DNA from: Actinomycetales bacterium
GTDB taxonomy: Bacteria > Actinomycetota > Actinomycetes > Actinomycetales > Dermatophilaceae
Assembly (NCBI GenBank): GCA_016710385.1
Contig: JADJVX010000005.1
Coordinates: forward strand, 1-64,000
Direction of reading: 5' to 3'
DNA: 64,000 nt
Below are positions 41,405 to 50,757 of this stretch, in pieces (the first letter of the stretch is position 1; each line of letters starts with the position of its first letter). The notes below the pieces were generated by a model that was given only the letters and a program-made list of their open reading frames with translations, was not told where the DNA came from and ran no database searches. The position numbers and the translations under genes are program-made.

Positions 41405-43360
41405 TCACCCGCAGCCGGTCACCTTGAACAACTTGCGGTCCCCCTCTTGCAGGACCAGTGACGTCGCCCAGAACCCGTCTGGAATCTGCATCCCTGGCGC
41501 GTCATCCCTCTCGATGCCGTTGGCTTCGTAGGCGCGGCCGCCGTTGAGCACCCAGTCCACCGAGTCTGCCTTGAGGACGCGGCACAGTTCCTGACTGTTC
41601 AGGGTGGTGAACCTGTCTCGCAGCGCAACGCCGTGATCAGTCGAGGCCGTCTGGGAGGCCAGGTAGAAGACCAGTTGGACACCCTCATAGGCGTAGAGAA
41701 ACCCGGAGCCATCCTTGGCGTTGTTCAGAACGCGATCGTCAGGTGGGACGATGTCTGCCACCCGGCGATAGAACTCACGGTCACCTGCGTCGACCAAACT
41801 CGCTACGGGGTCGTTGGCCGCATCCGCATAGAAGGCCCGCAGGTGGGTCAGCCCGACCCCAGCTCCCCACCCGAGGGCAAGAACGACGACTGCCGACGCC
41901 AATCGCCGACGACGCGCCTGCGCCAGAGCCCCCCAGGTGCGCCGCTGAACCGTACGCCACCAACTGTCGAACCCCAAGACCGCGAGCAGGACCAAAATGC
42001 CGGCCGCGACCGGTGCAGTTCGATGACGGTCGTTGTACCAGAACCTGGCCAGCCCATTGAACGGCTTGTTGCCGACCAAGGTTGCGGTGAGCACGTCGAG
42101 GAGGACCGCGATGGCACCCAGGACCACCAGCCAGAGCATGCGCGGTCTGCGCCAGGCTGCGATGACGCCCCCGAGGATCAAGAACGCCCCGATGAGCTGG
42201 GGGAAGGATCCTCCCGCGCCATTGACGAGATACCCCACGACCTCGGCCACGACCGTGCGCTCCACCGGCCACGCGCGCGCCGCGAATTGACTGGAGTCTC
42301 GTCCGACGAACAAGGCCACTGCAAGCAGCAAGCCCCCGGACAGGATGATCTTCAGCGCGTGCGTAGCGGCCGCCAGGCGGCGACCGTCGCGCCATCTGGC
42401 GAGCACGGCATACCCCTGCACCCCCTGCCACGTGAGGAAGAGGATCAACCCCACCAACACGAAGACCCGCGGATGACACACGGCGATCACCACGAGTGCC
42501 CCGATTAGGAGGACGAACGCCCCCGCTCGACCGCGAGGTTGGCGAGTGAATCCCAAGGCACCGGCCAGACCGGCAAAGGCGAGTGGGGCGAAAGCCGCAG
42601 CCACTGAGGTCGCCCACAGCACCCCCCAGCCGAGCGGCGACCATGGCATACCCCACAGACCCCACGCCGCGACCATCGATCCAAGCAGAACGGATGTCGA
42701 GCGGCCGAACGTGTACCACGCCGCGAGGATGACGCAACTCGGCCACAACGCGCCGGCGATGAGCGCTGCTGTGACGTTCGAGGCAGCCACCGCAGTGCCG
42801 CCCGTGTCCATCGCCAAGACGGCGAGGGCGTGGAAACCACTTGGGTAGTAGTTGCCGAGCGGGGTCGGGTAGGCGAAATCCGAGATTCTGGTGGGCGCCA
42901 CGATGCCCGTCAACGTGGCATGCCGCACCGCGTTCGTGTCGAAGATGGCGTCCCAGGTTTGCGACGCGGTGTCCCACCTGCCTCCGCCAGCCATCCACAC
43001 GACGACGCAGGCCAGGGCATAGGACCCAGCAAGGGAGAGCACGGGGTAGGCCGAGGGCACCCGTGCTCCCCCTCTACCGGTCGGCTCCGGGCTTGAGCGG
43101 GTAGATCGCCTGGTGCGGCGACGGACAAGTCGCGCGGCCAGCGCGAGAAGTGCCCCGAGCAGGGCGACCGACCACCAGGAGAAGGGCACCGCCACGACGA
43201 TCTGCAGGAGGCCGAACAGGGTCACCAGCACGACTGCACACGGTACGGCCGCCGCGACGGCCACCTCGTTGGTGGCCCCTGCGGCCCGCACGAGGAGCCA
43301 CCCCAGGGTCGACGCACCGATAGCGAGGATGAGCGGGCCGCCAACACTCCACACCACCAC
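41405..43360 (-). CDS. Large GT-C-like integral membrane protein (DUF6541 type)
   Basis: 651 residues with about 13-14 membrane helices and a C-terminal extracytoplasmic domain (about 540-651) including FYRRVADIVPPDDRVLNNAKDGSGFLYAYEG. This matches the actinobacterial DUF6541 family, thought to be GT-C-fold, lipid-linked-sugar glycosyltransferases. No catalytic residues can be assigned with confidence. The start is the first of three tandem GTG codons (43360), five bases after AGGAG. Opposite in direction to its neighbours in the locus; divergent from the 2-epimerase gene across 222 gene-free bases. Confidence 0.75.
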   Translation of the reverse strand: MVVWSVGGPLILAIGASTLGWLLVRAAGATNEVAVAAAVPCAVVLVTLFGLLQIVVAVPFSWWSVALLGALLALAARLVRRRTRRSTRSSPEPTGRGGARVPSAYPVLSLAGSYALACVVVWMAGGGRWDTASQTWDAIFDTNAVRHATLTGIVAPTRISDFAYPTPLGNYYPSGFHALAVLAMDTGGTAVAASNVTAALIAGALWPSCVILAAWYTFGRSTSVLLGSMVAAWGLWGMPWSPLGWGVLWATSVAAAFAPLAFAGLAGALGFTRQPRGRAGAFVLLIGALVVIAVCHPRVFVLVGLILFLTWQGVQGYAVLARWRDGRRLAAATHALKIILSGGLLLAVALFVGRDSSQFAARAWPVERTVVAEVVGYLVNGAGGSFPQLIGAFLILGGVIAAWRRPRMLWLVVLGAIAVLLDVLTATLVGNKPFNGLARFWYNDRHRTAPVAAGILVLLAVLGFDSWWRTVQRRTWGALAQARRRRLASAVVVLALGWGAGVGLTHLRAFYADAANDPVASLVDAGDREFYRRVADIVPPDDRVLNNAKDGSGFLYAYEGVQLVFYLASQTASTDHGVALRDRFTTLNSQELCRVLKADSVDWVLNGGRAYEANGIERDDAPGMQIPDGFWATSLVLQEGDRKLFKVTGCG

Positions 43361-43582
43361 AGTGTCTCCTTGTCGACTCCCGGCGGTAGCCCCGATGGAA
43401 GCTCCGGCGCACGGCCACATCGACGGTGACGATACCGAGATTGTCCGTCGCGACCGCACCGACGCTCCACCCGCTCCGAGTGAGGCAGCCAACGCCCGCT
43501 GTCCTGTCGGGTAGGGTGCAATGTGGGGCAGGCACGTGTCCCGCCGTTCGCAACACCGCCGGGTCGATGCCAGGAGTCACTC

Positions 43583-44680
43583 GTGAAAGTCCTCAGCGTG
43601 GTAGGGGCACGCCCGCAATTCGTCAAACTCGCCCCCGTTGCTGCTGAGCTTGCCCTGCGCGGCATCGACCACGTGATCGTCCACACCGGGCAGCACTATG
43701 ACCCGTCACTGTCGGAGGTCTTCTTCGACGAACTCGGGATTGCGGCGCCCGACCGTTACCTCGCGATCGGCTCCGGCAGCCACGGTGCGCAGACGGCGGC
43801 CATGTTGGCCGCGCTGGAGACGGCGTTCATCGAGGAGATGCCCGACTGGGTGTTGACCTACGGGGACACCAACTCGACCGTGGCCGGCGCCCTCGCCGCG
43901 GTCAAGCTTCACCTCCACATGGCGCATCTCGAGGCTGGCCTGCGATCCTTCAACCGTCGTATGCCCGAAGAGCACAACCGGGTGTTGACCGACCACGCGG
44001 CGGACCTGTGCCTGGCTCCGACGGAAGTTGCCATGCGGCAACTGGCCCACGAAGGGCTGGTCGACCGGAGTGTCCTTGTCGGAGATGTGATGACCGATGT
44101 CCTCCTACGCACTCGGGATGCGGTGATCGGGCGCAGGCCTGTTCTTCCCGCCGAGGTCGGATCCCGATATCGGGTCGCAACCATTCATCGCGCCGAGAAC
44201 ACCGACGACCCACGCCGCTTGGCGGAGATCGTCGCCGCGCTGCAGGGTCTGGATGTGCCGACGATCCTGTTCGCCCACCCCAGGCTCCGTGCTCGGGCAC
44301 AACAACACGACCTGGAGTTGTCCGGGGGTTCGGTCGTGGTCGCCGACCCAGTGGGATACCCCGATCTGGTCAATATCGTCACAGGCAGTATCGGAGTCAT
44401 TACCGACTCCGGCGGCCTGCAGAAGGAGGCCTTCCTGCTGCGGGTCCCGTGCACCACGATCCGGACCGAGACCGAGTGGATCGAAACGGTGGAACTGGGA
44501 TGGAACCACCTGGTGCCCGAACCCGGCAGTGGCCGGCTCGCGGCAGCCCTGGCACGTTCTGCGCCTCCCCCTACCGATGCGGCCCCCTACGGCATCGGCG
44601 ACGCCGCTCGCCGAGTGGCACAGGCCCTGGTCGATCGGCACCCCGATGTCGCGACCTCGACGACAGACCACCCCCACTGA
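43583..44680 (+). CDS. UDP-N-acetylglucosamine 2-epimerase (WecB/WbpI type)
   Basis: Non-hydrolysing 2-epimerase, 365 residues. Visible: VVGARPQFVKLAPV, VHTGQHYDPSLSEVFFDELGI, YGDTNSTVAGALAA, HLEAGLRSFNRRMPEEHNRVLTDH, ATIHRAENTDD and GVITDSGGLQKEAFLL, with TIRTETEWIETVELGWN near the end. It interconverts UDP-GlcNAc and UDP-ManNAc, or the corresponding diacetamido-uronic sugars when acting as WbpI. The presence of WbpB/D/E-like genes in this locus makes the latter reaction possible; the sequence alone does not decide. GTG 43583 is seven bases after AGGAG. Confidence 0.92.
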   Translation: MKVLSVVGARPQFVKLAPVAAELALRGIDHVIVHTGQHYDPSLSEVFFDELGIAAPDRYLAIGSGSHGAQTAAMLAALETAFIEEMPDWVLTYGDTNSTVAGALAAVKLHLHMAHLEAGLRSFNRRMPEEHNRVLTDHAADLCLAPTEVAMRQLAHEGLVDRSVLVGDVMTDVLLRTRDAVIGRRPVLPAEVGSRYRVATIHRAENTDDPRRLAEIVAALQGLDVPTILFAHPRLRARAQQHDLELSGGSVVVADPVGYPDLVNIVTGSIGVITDSGGLQKEAFLLRVPCTTIRTETEWIETVELGWNHLVPEPGSGRLAAALARSAPPPTDAAPYGIGDAARRVAQALVDRHPDVATSTTDHPH

Positions 44681-44793
44681 ACCGCACTGGATCACGCCCA
44701 ACGCGCGAGACCAAATCGACGAGAGTTCGCCGTGATCCGGGACAATGAACTCGTGGATGTCACCCAGTGCCAGCCCGTGGAAGCGAAGGATCA

Positions 44794-45711
44794 ATGAAGG
44801 AAACGTCAGGCTCGAGCGGCGCTTGTGTCGTCGCGGTCACTGGCGCCTACGGGTTCATCGGCCGCCACGTGTGCGATGCGCTGCAGCGGGGTCCCTATCG
44901 CGTCGTCAAGGTGAACCGGTCATCGGAGGGCGTGCCGGACATCTGTTCAGACCTATCCAATGCGGCGGAGCTGGCCCGCGACTTGCGGGCTGACGGTGTC
45001 AAGGTCCTCGTGCACAGCGCGTGGGCGGGCCACCCCCGAAGTGCCGGCACCGACTACCCGGGTCAGATTCGCGATTCGCTGGTTCCCACGATCAACACGC
45101 TCCTCGCGGCCGGTCTCGCCGGAGTTGACCACGTGGTCCTCCTCGGTACCGGCGGAGGGATCCCTCCCGCCCGTGGTGCGACCGCTCCGCCGGCCTACGG
45201 CTGGGCGAAGCGCACGGCTGAGGGTATCGCGCTGGCGAATGCCTCGGCTTTCCAGTTCCGCCTGGCGATCATCCGGCCCTCGGCCGTCTACGGGCCCGGC
45301 CAGGACCCGAGCCGCGGACTCGGGGCAGTCACGGTTTTCGCCGACGCCATTCTGCGAAACCAGCCGATCCGGATCCTCGGATCAGATTCGGTCACCCGCG
45401 ACTTCCTGCACGTCGGCGATCTGTCCGAGGCCGTGCGCTGCGCGGTGGACGCGCAGTTGGACGGCACCTACGAACTCGGTGGCCCAGAAGGCGTGAGTCT
45501 GCGAGACGTCATCACCGCTATCGAGCACGCCACGGGTCGCACTGCCAACGTCGAATTGCTTCCGGCCACTGGCGTCGACCCGCAGACAGTGCTCTTGGAC
45601 AATGCACCGTTCACCCGCAAGACCGGATGGACGCCGTCCAAGCGCGTCGAGGATTCTCTCGATGAGCTGTTGCACTCGCTGGCGACCCACCACGCCGGGC
45701 AGGCCCCATGA
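44794..45711 (+). CDS. NAD-dependent epimerase/dehydratase (extended SDR)
   Basis: 305 residues; the nucleotide loop TGAYGFIGRHV begins near residue 16 and the catalytic pair lies in PAYGWAKRTAEG (YxxxK). RLAIIRPSAVYGPGQDPSRGLG and SVTRDFLHVGDLSEAVRCAVDA follow the usual UDP-sugar epimerase/reductase pattern. The exact substrate is unknown; a 4-epimerase or 4-reductase acting on a repeat-unit sugar is likely. ATG 44794 is three bases after AAGGA. Its stop overlaps the next glycosyltransferase start (ATGA). Confidence 0.85.
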   Translation: MKETSGSSGACVVAVTGAYGFIGRHVCDALQRGPYRVVKVNRSSEGVPDICSDLSNAAELARDLRADGVKVLVHSAWAGHPRSAGTDYPGQIRDSLVPTINTLLAAGLAGVDHVVLLGTGGGIPPARGATAPPAYGWAKRTAEGIALANASAFQFRLAIIRPSAVYGPGQDPSRGLGAVTVFADAILRNQPIRILGSDSVTRDFLHVGDLSEAVRCAVDAQLDGTYELGGPEGVSLRDVITAIEHATGRTANVELLPATGVDPQTVLLDNAPFTRKTGWTPSKRVEDSLDELLHSLATHHAGQAP

Positions 45712-46931
45712 GTCGGCTGTTGGTCATCACCTCTCGCGTCCCCTATTCCACGACCGAAGAAGCCTTCGTCCAGGACGAACTGGAGGCGATGCGCCGTCGA
45801 GGTGTCGACCTCATCGTGGTCCCGACTCGGTTACGCACCGCTGTGCCGAACGACGCCGCGGTGCGCAGTGGCCTCGCGGACGTCACCGTGGCCCAGCCCT
45901 TGGTTTCCCGCACGGTTCTGGCCCAGGCCACCCGGACCTTTCTGCGGCACCCGATCAGAGCAGTTCGCGTTGCGGCCGCCGCGCTCGCCGCCTCCGGATC
46001 GTTGCGCAACGCGGCCGCCAACCTCGCGGTCGTCCCGAAAGCCCTCTGGATCGCCGAGTTGGTGCGGACCCGCGATGTCTCCCACGTGCATGCCTACTGG
46101 CTTGCCCATACGTCGACGGCAGCGATGATCGCGTCCCAGCTGACCGGGAGGCCGTGGAGCGGCACCGGTTACCGCTGGGACATCGATGCAGCGAATGCCC
46201 TCGGCCCCAAGATCGCAACTGCGGCTTTCCTCCGCGTCGCCGACGAGCTGGGCCAGCGGATCATGCGCGAACGCATCGAGGCAGCGCCACGCCCGTGCCA
46301 GCTCGAACTCGTCCGCACCGGTGTTGACCTGCCGGACCGCTCGGCATTCCCGACGATGCCGGTCAACTCCTCGATCGTCTGTTGCGCCGGGGCGTTCGTC
46401 CCCAAGAAGGGCCAGGGCTTCCTCATCGAGGCGGTACGTCAGCTCCGGGACGAGGGTCGCCCGGTTCACCTGCACCTGTTCGGAGATGGCGAACTGCGTG
46501 GCGCCCTGGAGTCGGACATCGCTCGGCTGGAGCTGACCGACCACGTCACCCTGCACGGGATTGTTCCCTTGGAGTCGCTGCGTGCGTTCTTGCGCTCCGA
46601 GCGGCCCATCTTCGTCCTGCCGAGCATCAAGGCGGACGACGGCCAGGAAGAGGGGATACCCGTCGTGCTCATCGAGGCCATGTCCAACGGTTGCCCGGTC
46701 GTCTCCACAACCACCGGGTCCATCCCCACTCTCGTCCTGCCGGGGTGCGGGGTCCTCGTCGAGCACCGCGACCCCGGCCAACTGCGTGAGGCAGTCGCGC
46801 GGCTCCAGGATGACCCGGCTGCGACTCACAATATGACAGTGGCCGCCCGAGAGCGGGTCGCCGGCGAGTTCGACCTCCGGTCGACGGCGAAAGCGATCGC
46901 CGAACTCACGAAGTGCGCGGACCCGCGGTGA
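45708..46931 (+). CDS. Glycosyltransferase, GT4 family
   Basis: GT-B-fold retaining glycosyltransferase, 407 residues. The C-terminal half shows CCAGAFVPKKGQGFLIEAVRQL, HLFGDGELR, HGIVPLESLRAFL and the donor-binding EEGIPVVLIEAMSNGCPVVSTTTGSIP with the conserved E-x7-E. The N-terminal acceptor domain has VPYSTTEEAFVQDELEAM and SHVHAYWLAHTSTAAMIA. It would add one sugar of the repeat unit on the cytoplasmic face. Start ATG 45708 overlaps the previous stop, and its own stop overlaps the polymerase start by GTGA. Confidence 0.88.
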   Translation: MSRLLVITSRVPYSTTEEAFVQDELEAMRRRGVDLIVVPTRLRTAVPNDAAVRSGLADVTVAQPLVSRTVLAQATRTFLRHPIRAVRVAAAALAASGSLRNAAANLAVVPKALWIAELVRTRDVSHVHAYWLAHTSTAAMIASQLTGRPWSGTGYRWDIDAANALGPKIATAAFLRVADELGQRIMRERIEAAPRPCQLELVRTGVDLPDRSAFPTMPVNSSIVCCAGAFVPKKGQGFLIEAVRQLRDEGRPVHLHLFGDGELRGALESDIARLELTDHVTLHGIVPLESLRAFLRSERPIFVLPSIKADDGQEEGIPVVLIEAMSNGCPVVSTTTGSIPTLVLPGCGVLVEHRDPGQLREAVARLQDDPAATHNMTVAARERVAGEFDLRSTAKAIAELTKCADPR

Positions 46932-49483
46932 CCTTCGCCGATGTCCTCGTCGTCGGCATTCTGCTGACCTTGACCGCCTTCGGCCTGTGGACCCTGCTGG
47001 CGGTGGCGAGGACGCGTGATCCGGGAATCCTGGTGATCCTCGTGCTGACGGCATACTGGTCCGTGGTCGGGGCCATCCCGTTGTTGTTGGCCAAGCGCGA
47101 GGCCGGTGGCTTGGTGTCCAGCTACATCGAGGACCGGCTCTTCATCGTGTATCCCGACGGGGACTACTCGGTCACCCTCATGAGCTACGCGATCTTCATG
47201 CTCGGCGCGGTTCTCACCTACTGGGCACTCACCGGTCGCGACGTCGACCGGAGGAAGACACTGGCGAGCTGGGACCACCTGGCCCGGCATTTCTCCCATG
47301 TCACCATGCTCGCGATCGTCGGTGCCGGGACAGCCGCCAAGATCGCGATCGTCGGCTACCTGGTCCGCTCCAGTGGTGGCGAGAGTCTCTATATGGCGAC
47401 CCGCATCGTTCGCGGCGAAACCGCAGGAGTGCTGCGGATCTACCAGTACCTCAACATCATCTCCGGGTATTCCTTGGCGTGTGGCTTGGCCGTGTGGTTG
47501 AGCTTCCGGGTTTCCCGTGAGGTGTACTCGGCGAGGGCGCGCATCCTGGTGTGGGCGGCATACCTGGGTCTCGCCGCTGAGGGGCTGGGCGAGAACACCC
47601 TGCTCGGTAACCGTGCCGCGCCGCTGCTCATCATGACCGCCTTGGCCGTCGGGTGGGTCTCGTGGCGATTCCTGCCGGCCTCCAAGAGCGAGCGACGTCC
47701 GCTCGCGGCCCGATTCGGGTTGTTGTCGCTGGCCGGGGTCATCACCATCGGCACCATCGGCATTTCTCGCGGTGGCAGCATCTCCAGCCCCGGGGCGGTC
47801 GTCGCGAGCGTCATCAGCAACCTCTCGTCCATCGGCAACGTCTTCACCCAGATGCTGGCCAGCAACGAGAAGTTGGCCGCGCACATGGCGTTGTACGGAG
47901 TGATCCGACAGCCCAGTCTCCCGCGTGACCCCCTGGCACCGAACAGCTACGCCGTCTACACCGATCTCGTCCAGGCACCCGAAGACCAGGTCTTCACGCT
48001 GCATTACATCGCCGGTTGGTGGCTGCGAGTCGGTCCCTGGGGAGTGGTGCTTGCCGCCCTGTCGTTCGGTCTGGTGCTCGTCGGCCTCCATCTGCTCAGC
48101 CGCTCAGCCGGGGGCTGGGTGCGCTCGGCCTTCGCGCTGCCGGCCGCGATCCTGCCGGCAGCCGGGGTGCCAGTCACCGTGCTCCGGTCCGGGCCGGAGT
48201 CGCTGCGCAGTGTCGCGATCGAACTCGTCCTCATCCCGGGCGCGGTCTGCCTGGTGAGCCTGTGGCCCATGCGGTATCGGCTCTCCACGACGAACCTCCC
48301 CGTCCTGTCCCCCTCAGCACCTGCATCCCCGTCTGGCCGTAGAGGAGCACCTTCCATGAACACGAACGCATCGAACGACCTCCGACGTGTGGCGTCTGCG
48401 ATCCTGCGACGCTGGTGGGTCGTGGTGGCCGCCATGGTGATCGGGTCGCTTCTGGCGCTTTCCATGGGCCAAAAGGGCAATGCGGCCACCGCAGAGACCC
48501 GGGTGCCGGTCCCGACGCTTGCGGCAATGAACGTCCTGGGACGGGTCGTGGACGTCAAACTCCCCCTGGACTCGCTCGTCGCCTCACTGACCTCTGACGA
48601 GACCACGCGTCGCCTCGGGGATGCCGTTGCCGGGTCGGCCGTCGTGACGACCACCGCGACCGACAACTCCTCCGTCACTTTGCGGGTGACTGCCGGTTCG
48701 GCAACCCAGGCCGAGACAGCGGCCAGGGCGTATGCCGGCGAGCTCGTCAGGGTGCACTCCGATTATGTGAAGGCTCAGGCTGCGCTGGGCCTCAAGACGC
48801 TCGATGCCGCTATCTCCACCATCATGGCGGGATTGGGTCCCAACGGGAGCGCGTCCCAAGACGCCGCAACCGTCTCGGTGTTGGGTCGGCTCGCCGACCT
48901 GCAGTCGGACCGGGCCATCTTGGAACAGGCTGCGACACGGCAACCGGCCGAGCCCACGGTGAAGGTCGTCTCGTCGTCCAACTCGGTCACCTCGACCATC
49001 ATCATGTTCGCCTTGGCCTTCGGCGCTATCGCAGCGGCCTTGCTCGGGATCCTCGCGTTGCGAAACCGCACCTTGCGCTACCCCGAGGACGTTGACACGG
49101 TGCTCGGCTCGGGCAGCCTGGCCGCTACCTATGACAGCACCTCCATGGGATGGCCCGTCGCTGCGCTGATCTCACGCCTGGGCGCCCAAGGCACCGTCAA
49201 CCTGATGCCTGCCGGGCCGGCTTACACCGACGCCGAGATGGAACGTCTGCGCGCTGCCGCGGGAGCCGGCACGACGCTGCGCTTCCTGCCGCCTACGAGC
49301 AGCCCGGCCAACGGCGCCCCGGCCGTCGAAGGGCCCGTGCTGCTCACCGCACGACTCGGGGCTGACTCGGCGGGCGGCCTGGTCGCCGCTGCTCGGGCGG
49401 TGACCGCAGCTGGGGCCTCCCTCGCAGGGGTCCTCGCGGTGTCCCCGGCCAAGCATGGCGCCGCGGCCAGGGTGAAGGTCTAG
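46928..49483 (+). CDS. Wzy-like polymerase joined in frame to Wzz-like chain-length protein
   Basis: One open frame of about 851 residues with two parts normally encoded separately. Residues 1 to about 455 form 10-12 membrane helices with a central segment (SISSPGAVVASVISNLSSIGNV) and a long external loop, resembling O-antigen-type polymerases. After a Ser/Pro/Arg-rich linker, a second part begins MNTNASNDLRRVASAILRRWW, a membrane helix, an extracytoplasmic helical region and a second helix (IIMFALAFGAIAAALLGILAL), the Wzz/Wzc-N layout. ATG 48356 inside the frame has its own site (AGAGGAG, 48341-48347). TAG at 48340-48342 is one frame off, so a single missing base upstream would separate the genes. 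Fusion or indel is unresolved. Confidence 0.72.
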   Translation: MTFADVLVVGILLTLTAFGLWTLLAVARTRDPGILVILVLTAYWSVVGAIPLLLAKREAGGLVSSYIEDRLFIVYPDGDYSVTLMSYAIFMLGAVLTYWALTGRDVDRRKTLASWDHLARHFSHVTMLAIVGAGTAAKIAIVGYLVRSSGGESLYMATRIVRGETAGVLRIYQYLNIISGYSLACGLAVWLSFRVSREVYSARARILVWAAYLGLAAEGLGENTLLGNRAAPLLIMTALAVGWVSWRFLPASKSERRPLAARFGLLSLAGVITIGTIGISRGGSISSPGAVVASVISNLSSIGNVFTQMLASNEKLAAHMALYGVIRQPSLPRDPLAPNSYAVYTDLVQAPEDQVFTLHYIAGWWLRVGPWGVVLAALSFGLVLVGLHLLSRSAGGWVRSAFALPAAILPAAGVPVTVLRSGPESLRSVAIELVLIPGAVCLVSLWPMRYRLSTTNLPVLSPSAPASPSGRRGAPSMNTNASNDLRRVASAILRRWWVVVAAMVIGSLLALSMGQKGNAATAETRVPVPTLAAMNVLGRVVDVKLPLDSLVASLTSDETTRRLGDAVAGSAVVTTTATDNSSVTLRVTAGSATQAETAARAYAGELVRVHSDYVKAQAALGLKTLDAAISTIMAGLGPNGSASQDAATVSVLGRLADLQSDRAILEQAATRQPAEPTVKVVSSSNSVTSTIIMFALAFGAIAAALLGILALRNRTLRYPEDVDTVLGSGSLAATYDSTSMGWPVAALISRLGAQGTVNLMPAGPAYTDAEMERLRAAAGAGTTLRFLPPTSSPANGAPAVEGPVLLTARLGADSAGGLVAAARAVTAAGASLAGVLAVSPAKHGAAARVKV

Positions 49484-50733
49484 TGGTTGCCGCGGGACCC
49501 GGTGCCGTCATGGCCAGGTCGGGATGGCCGGTCGTTCTCGTCATCAACCAGTTCGCGATGCCGCGGACCCAATGGGGCCTGACCCGCAACGCCGAACTCT
49601 TCAGCCGGGTCCAGGGCTGGGATCCGGTCATCGTCTCGGCAAGTCGGGACCACTACTCGCAAGCAGTCTTCACCACGACGGACCCGCTGTTCCGACTGGT
49701 GGACGTCCCGGCATACCAGGGCAATGGACCCAAGCGGATGTGGGGATGGGTCGTGTTCGGGGCCCGAGCGGCGCGCATCGGGCTGATGACCAAGCGCCTG
49801 GGCTTGGTCTTCGCCTCCTCGCCGCACCTGTTGGCACCGGTCGCAGGCTACCTCGTCTCACTCGTGCGCCGGGTGCCCCTCGTCGTGGAGATCCGCGACC
49901 TGTGGCCCGAGTCGATCGTGGCGTCGGGCAACCTGCGCCGCGGAAGCACCATCCACCGGGTGCTGCAGTGGCTCGAGCGGTTCCTCTACCACCGGGCCGC
50001 TCAGTTGGTCGTCGTGACTCAGGGATGGGAGGAGCATTTCGCCGCGCTCGGCGTGCCGGCCGACAAGGTCCACGTCGTGCCCAATGGCACCGAGGTCGCC
50101 GACCTCCCGAGCGCGACCGAACGCGAAGCCCTGCGCAAGCAACTCGGCATCACGGGGATCACGGCCGTGTATGCCGGCGCGCACGGCCCTGCGAATGGGC
50201 TGGGTCAGGTGCTCGACGCGGCCGCAAAGCTGCCCGAGGTCAATTTCGTGCTCATCGGTGCTGGGGCCGAGCGGGAAGCGCTCCTTGATCGGTCTCGCCG
50301 CGAGGGGCTCACGAACGTCGAGTTCCGTTCTCCCGTGCCGAGGTCCGAGCTTGTCCAGCTCCTGGCCGCCTGCGATATCGGCATCCATGTGCTTGCCCCG
50401 TGGGACCTGCTCTCCCAGGGGCTCTCCCCGAACAAGGTGTTCGACTACTTCGCCGCCGGCCTACCACTGGTGAGCAACTGCGCTGACGGGCTGAGGGCCG
50501 TGGTCACCGACGGCGAAGCCGGACGGCTGGGGTCGTTCTCCGAGCTCGGACAGTGCCTCGCCGACGTCGCGCACGCCAGCGATGAACAACGTCGCGCCTG
50601 GGGCGCGGCCGGTCGCGAGATCGTCACCACCCGCTACTCGCGCTCGTCGGCTGCCGCGCAGCTCACCGATATCCTCGATGCTGCGGCCCGGCCGAGGCGC
50701 CGCCTGAGTCGACCCTGGACCCGACGCCGGTAA
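49483..50733 (+). CDS. Glycosyltransferase, GT4 family (WbuB-like)
   Basis: 416 residues, GT-B fold. N-terminal INQFAMPRTQWGLTRNAELFSRVQGW and VVEIRDLWPESIVASG are typical of WbuB/FucNAc-transferase-like enzymes. The C-terminal donor domain has AVYAGAHGPANGLGQVLDAA, FVLIGAGAEREALL and SPNKVFDYFAAGLPLVSNC. It likely adds an amino sugar to the growing repeat unit. The start is GTG 49483, overlapping the previous stop by one base; ATG 49510 is an alternative. It is the last gene of the rightward block and is convergent with the Gfo/Idh gene, 24 bases away. Confidence 0.88.
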   Translation: MVAAGPGAVMARSGWPVVLVINQFAMPRTQWGLTRNAELFSRVQGWDPVIVSASRDHYSQAVFTTTDPLFRLVDVPAYQGNGPKRMWGWVVFGARAARIGLMTKRLGLVFASSPHLLAPVAGYLVSLVRRVPLVVEIRDLWPESIVASGNLRRGSTIHRVLQWLERFLYHRAAQLVVVTQGWEEHFAALGVPADKVHVVPNGTEVADLPSATEREALRKQLGITGITAVYAGAHGPANGLGQVLDAAAKLPEVNFVLIGAGAEREALLDRSRREGLTNVEFRSPVPRSELVQLLAACDIGIHVLAPWDLLSQGLSPNKVFDYFAAGLPLVSNCADGLRAVVTDGEAGRLGSFSELGQCLADVAHASDEQRRAWGAAGREIVTTRYSRSSAAAQLTDILDAAARPRRRLSRPWTRRR

Positions 50734-50757
50734 CCGAGAGCCGAGATCCGCTTAGGC

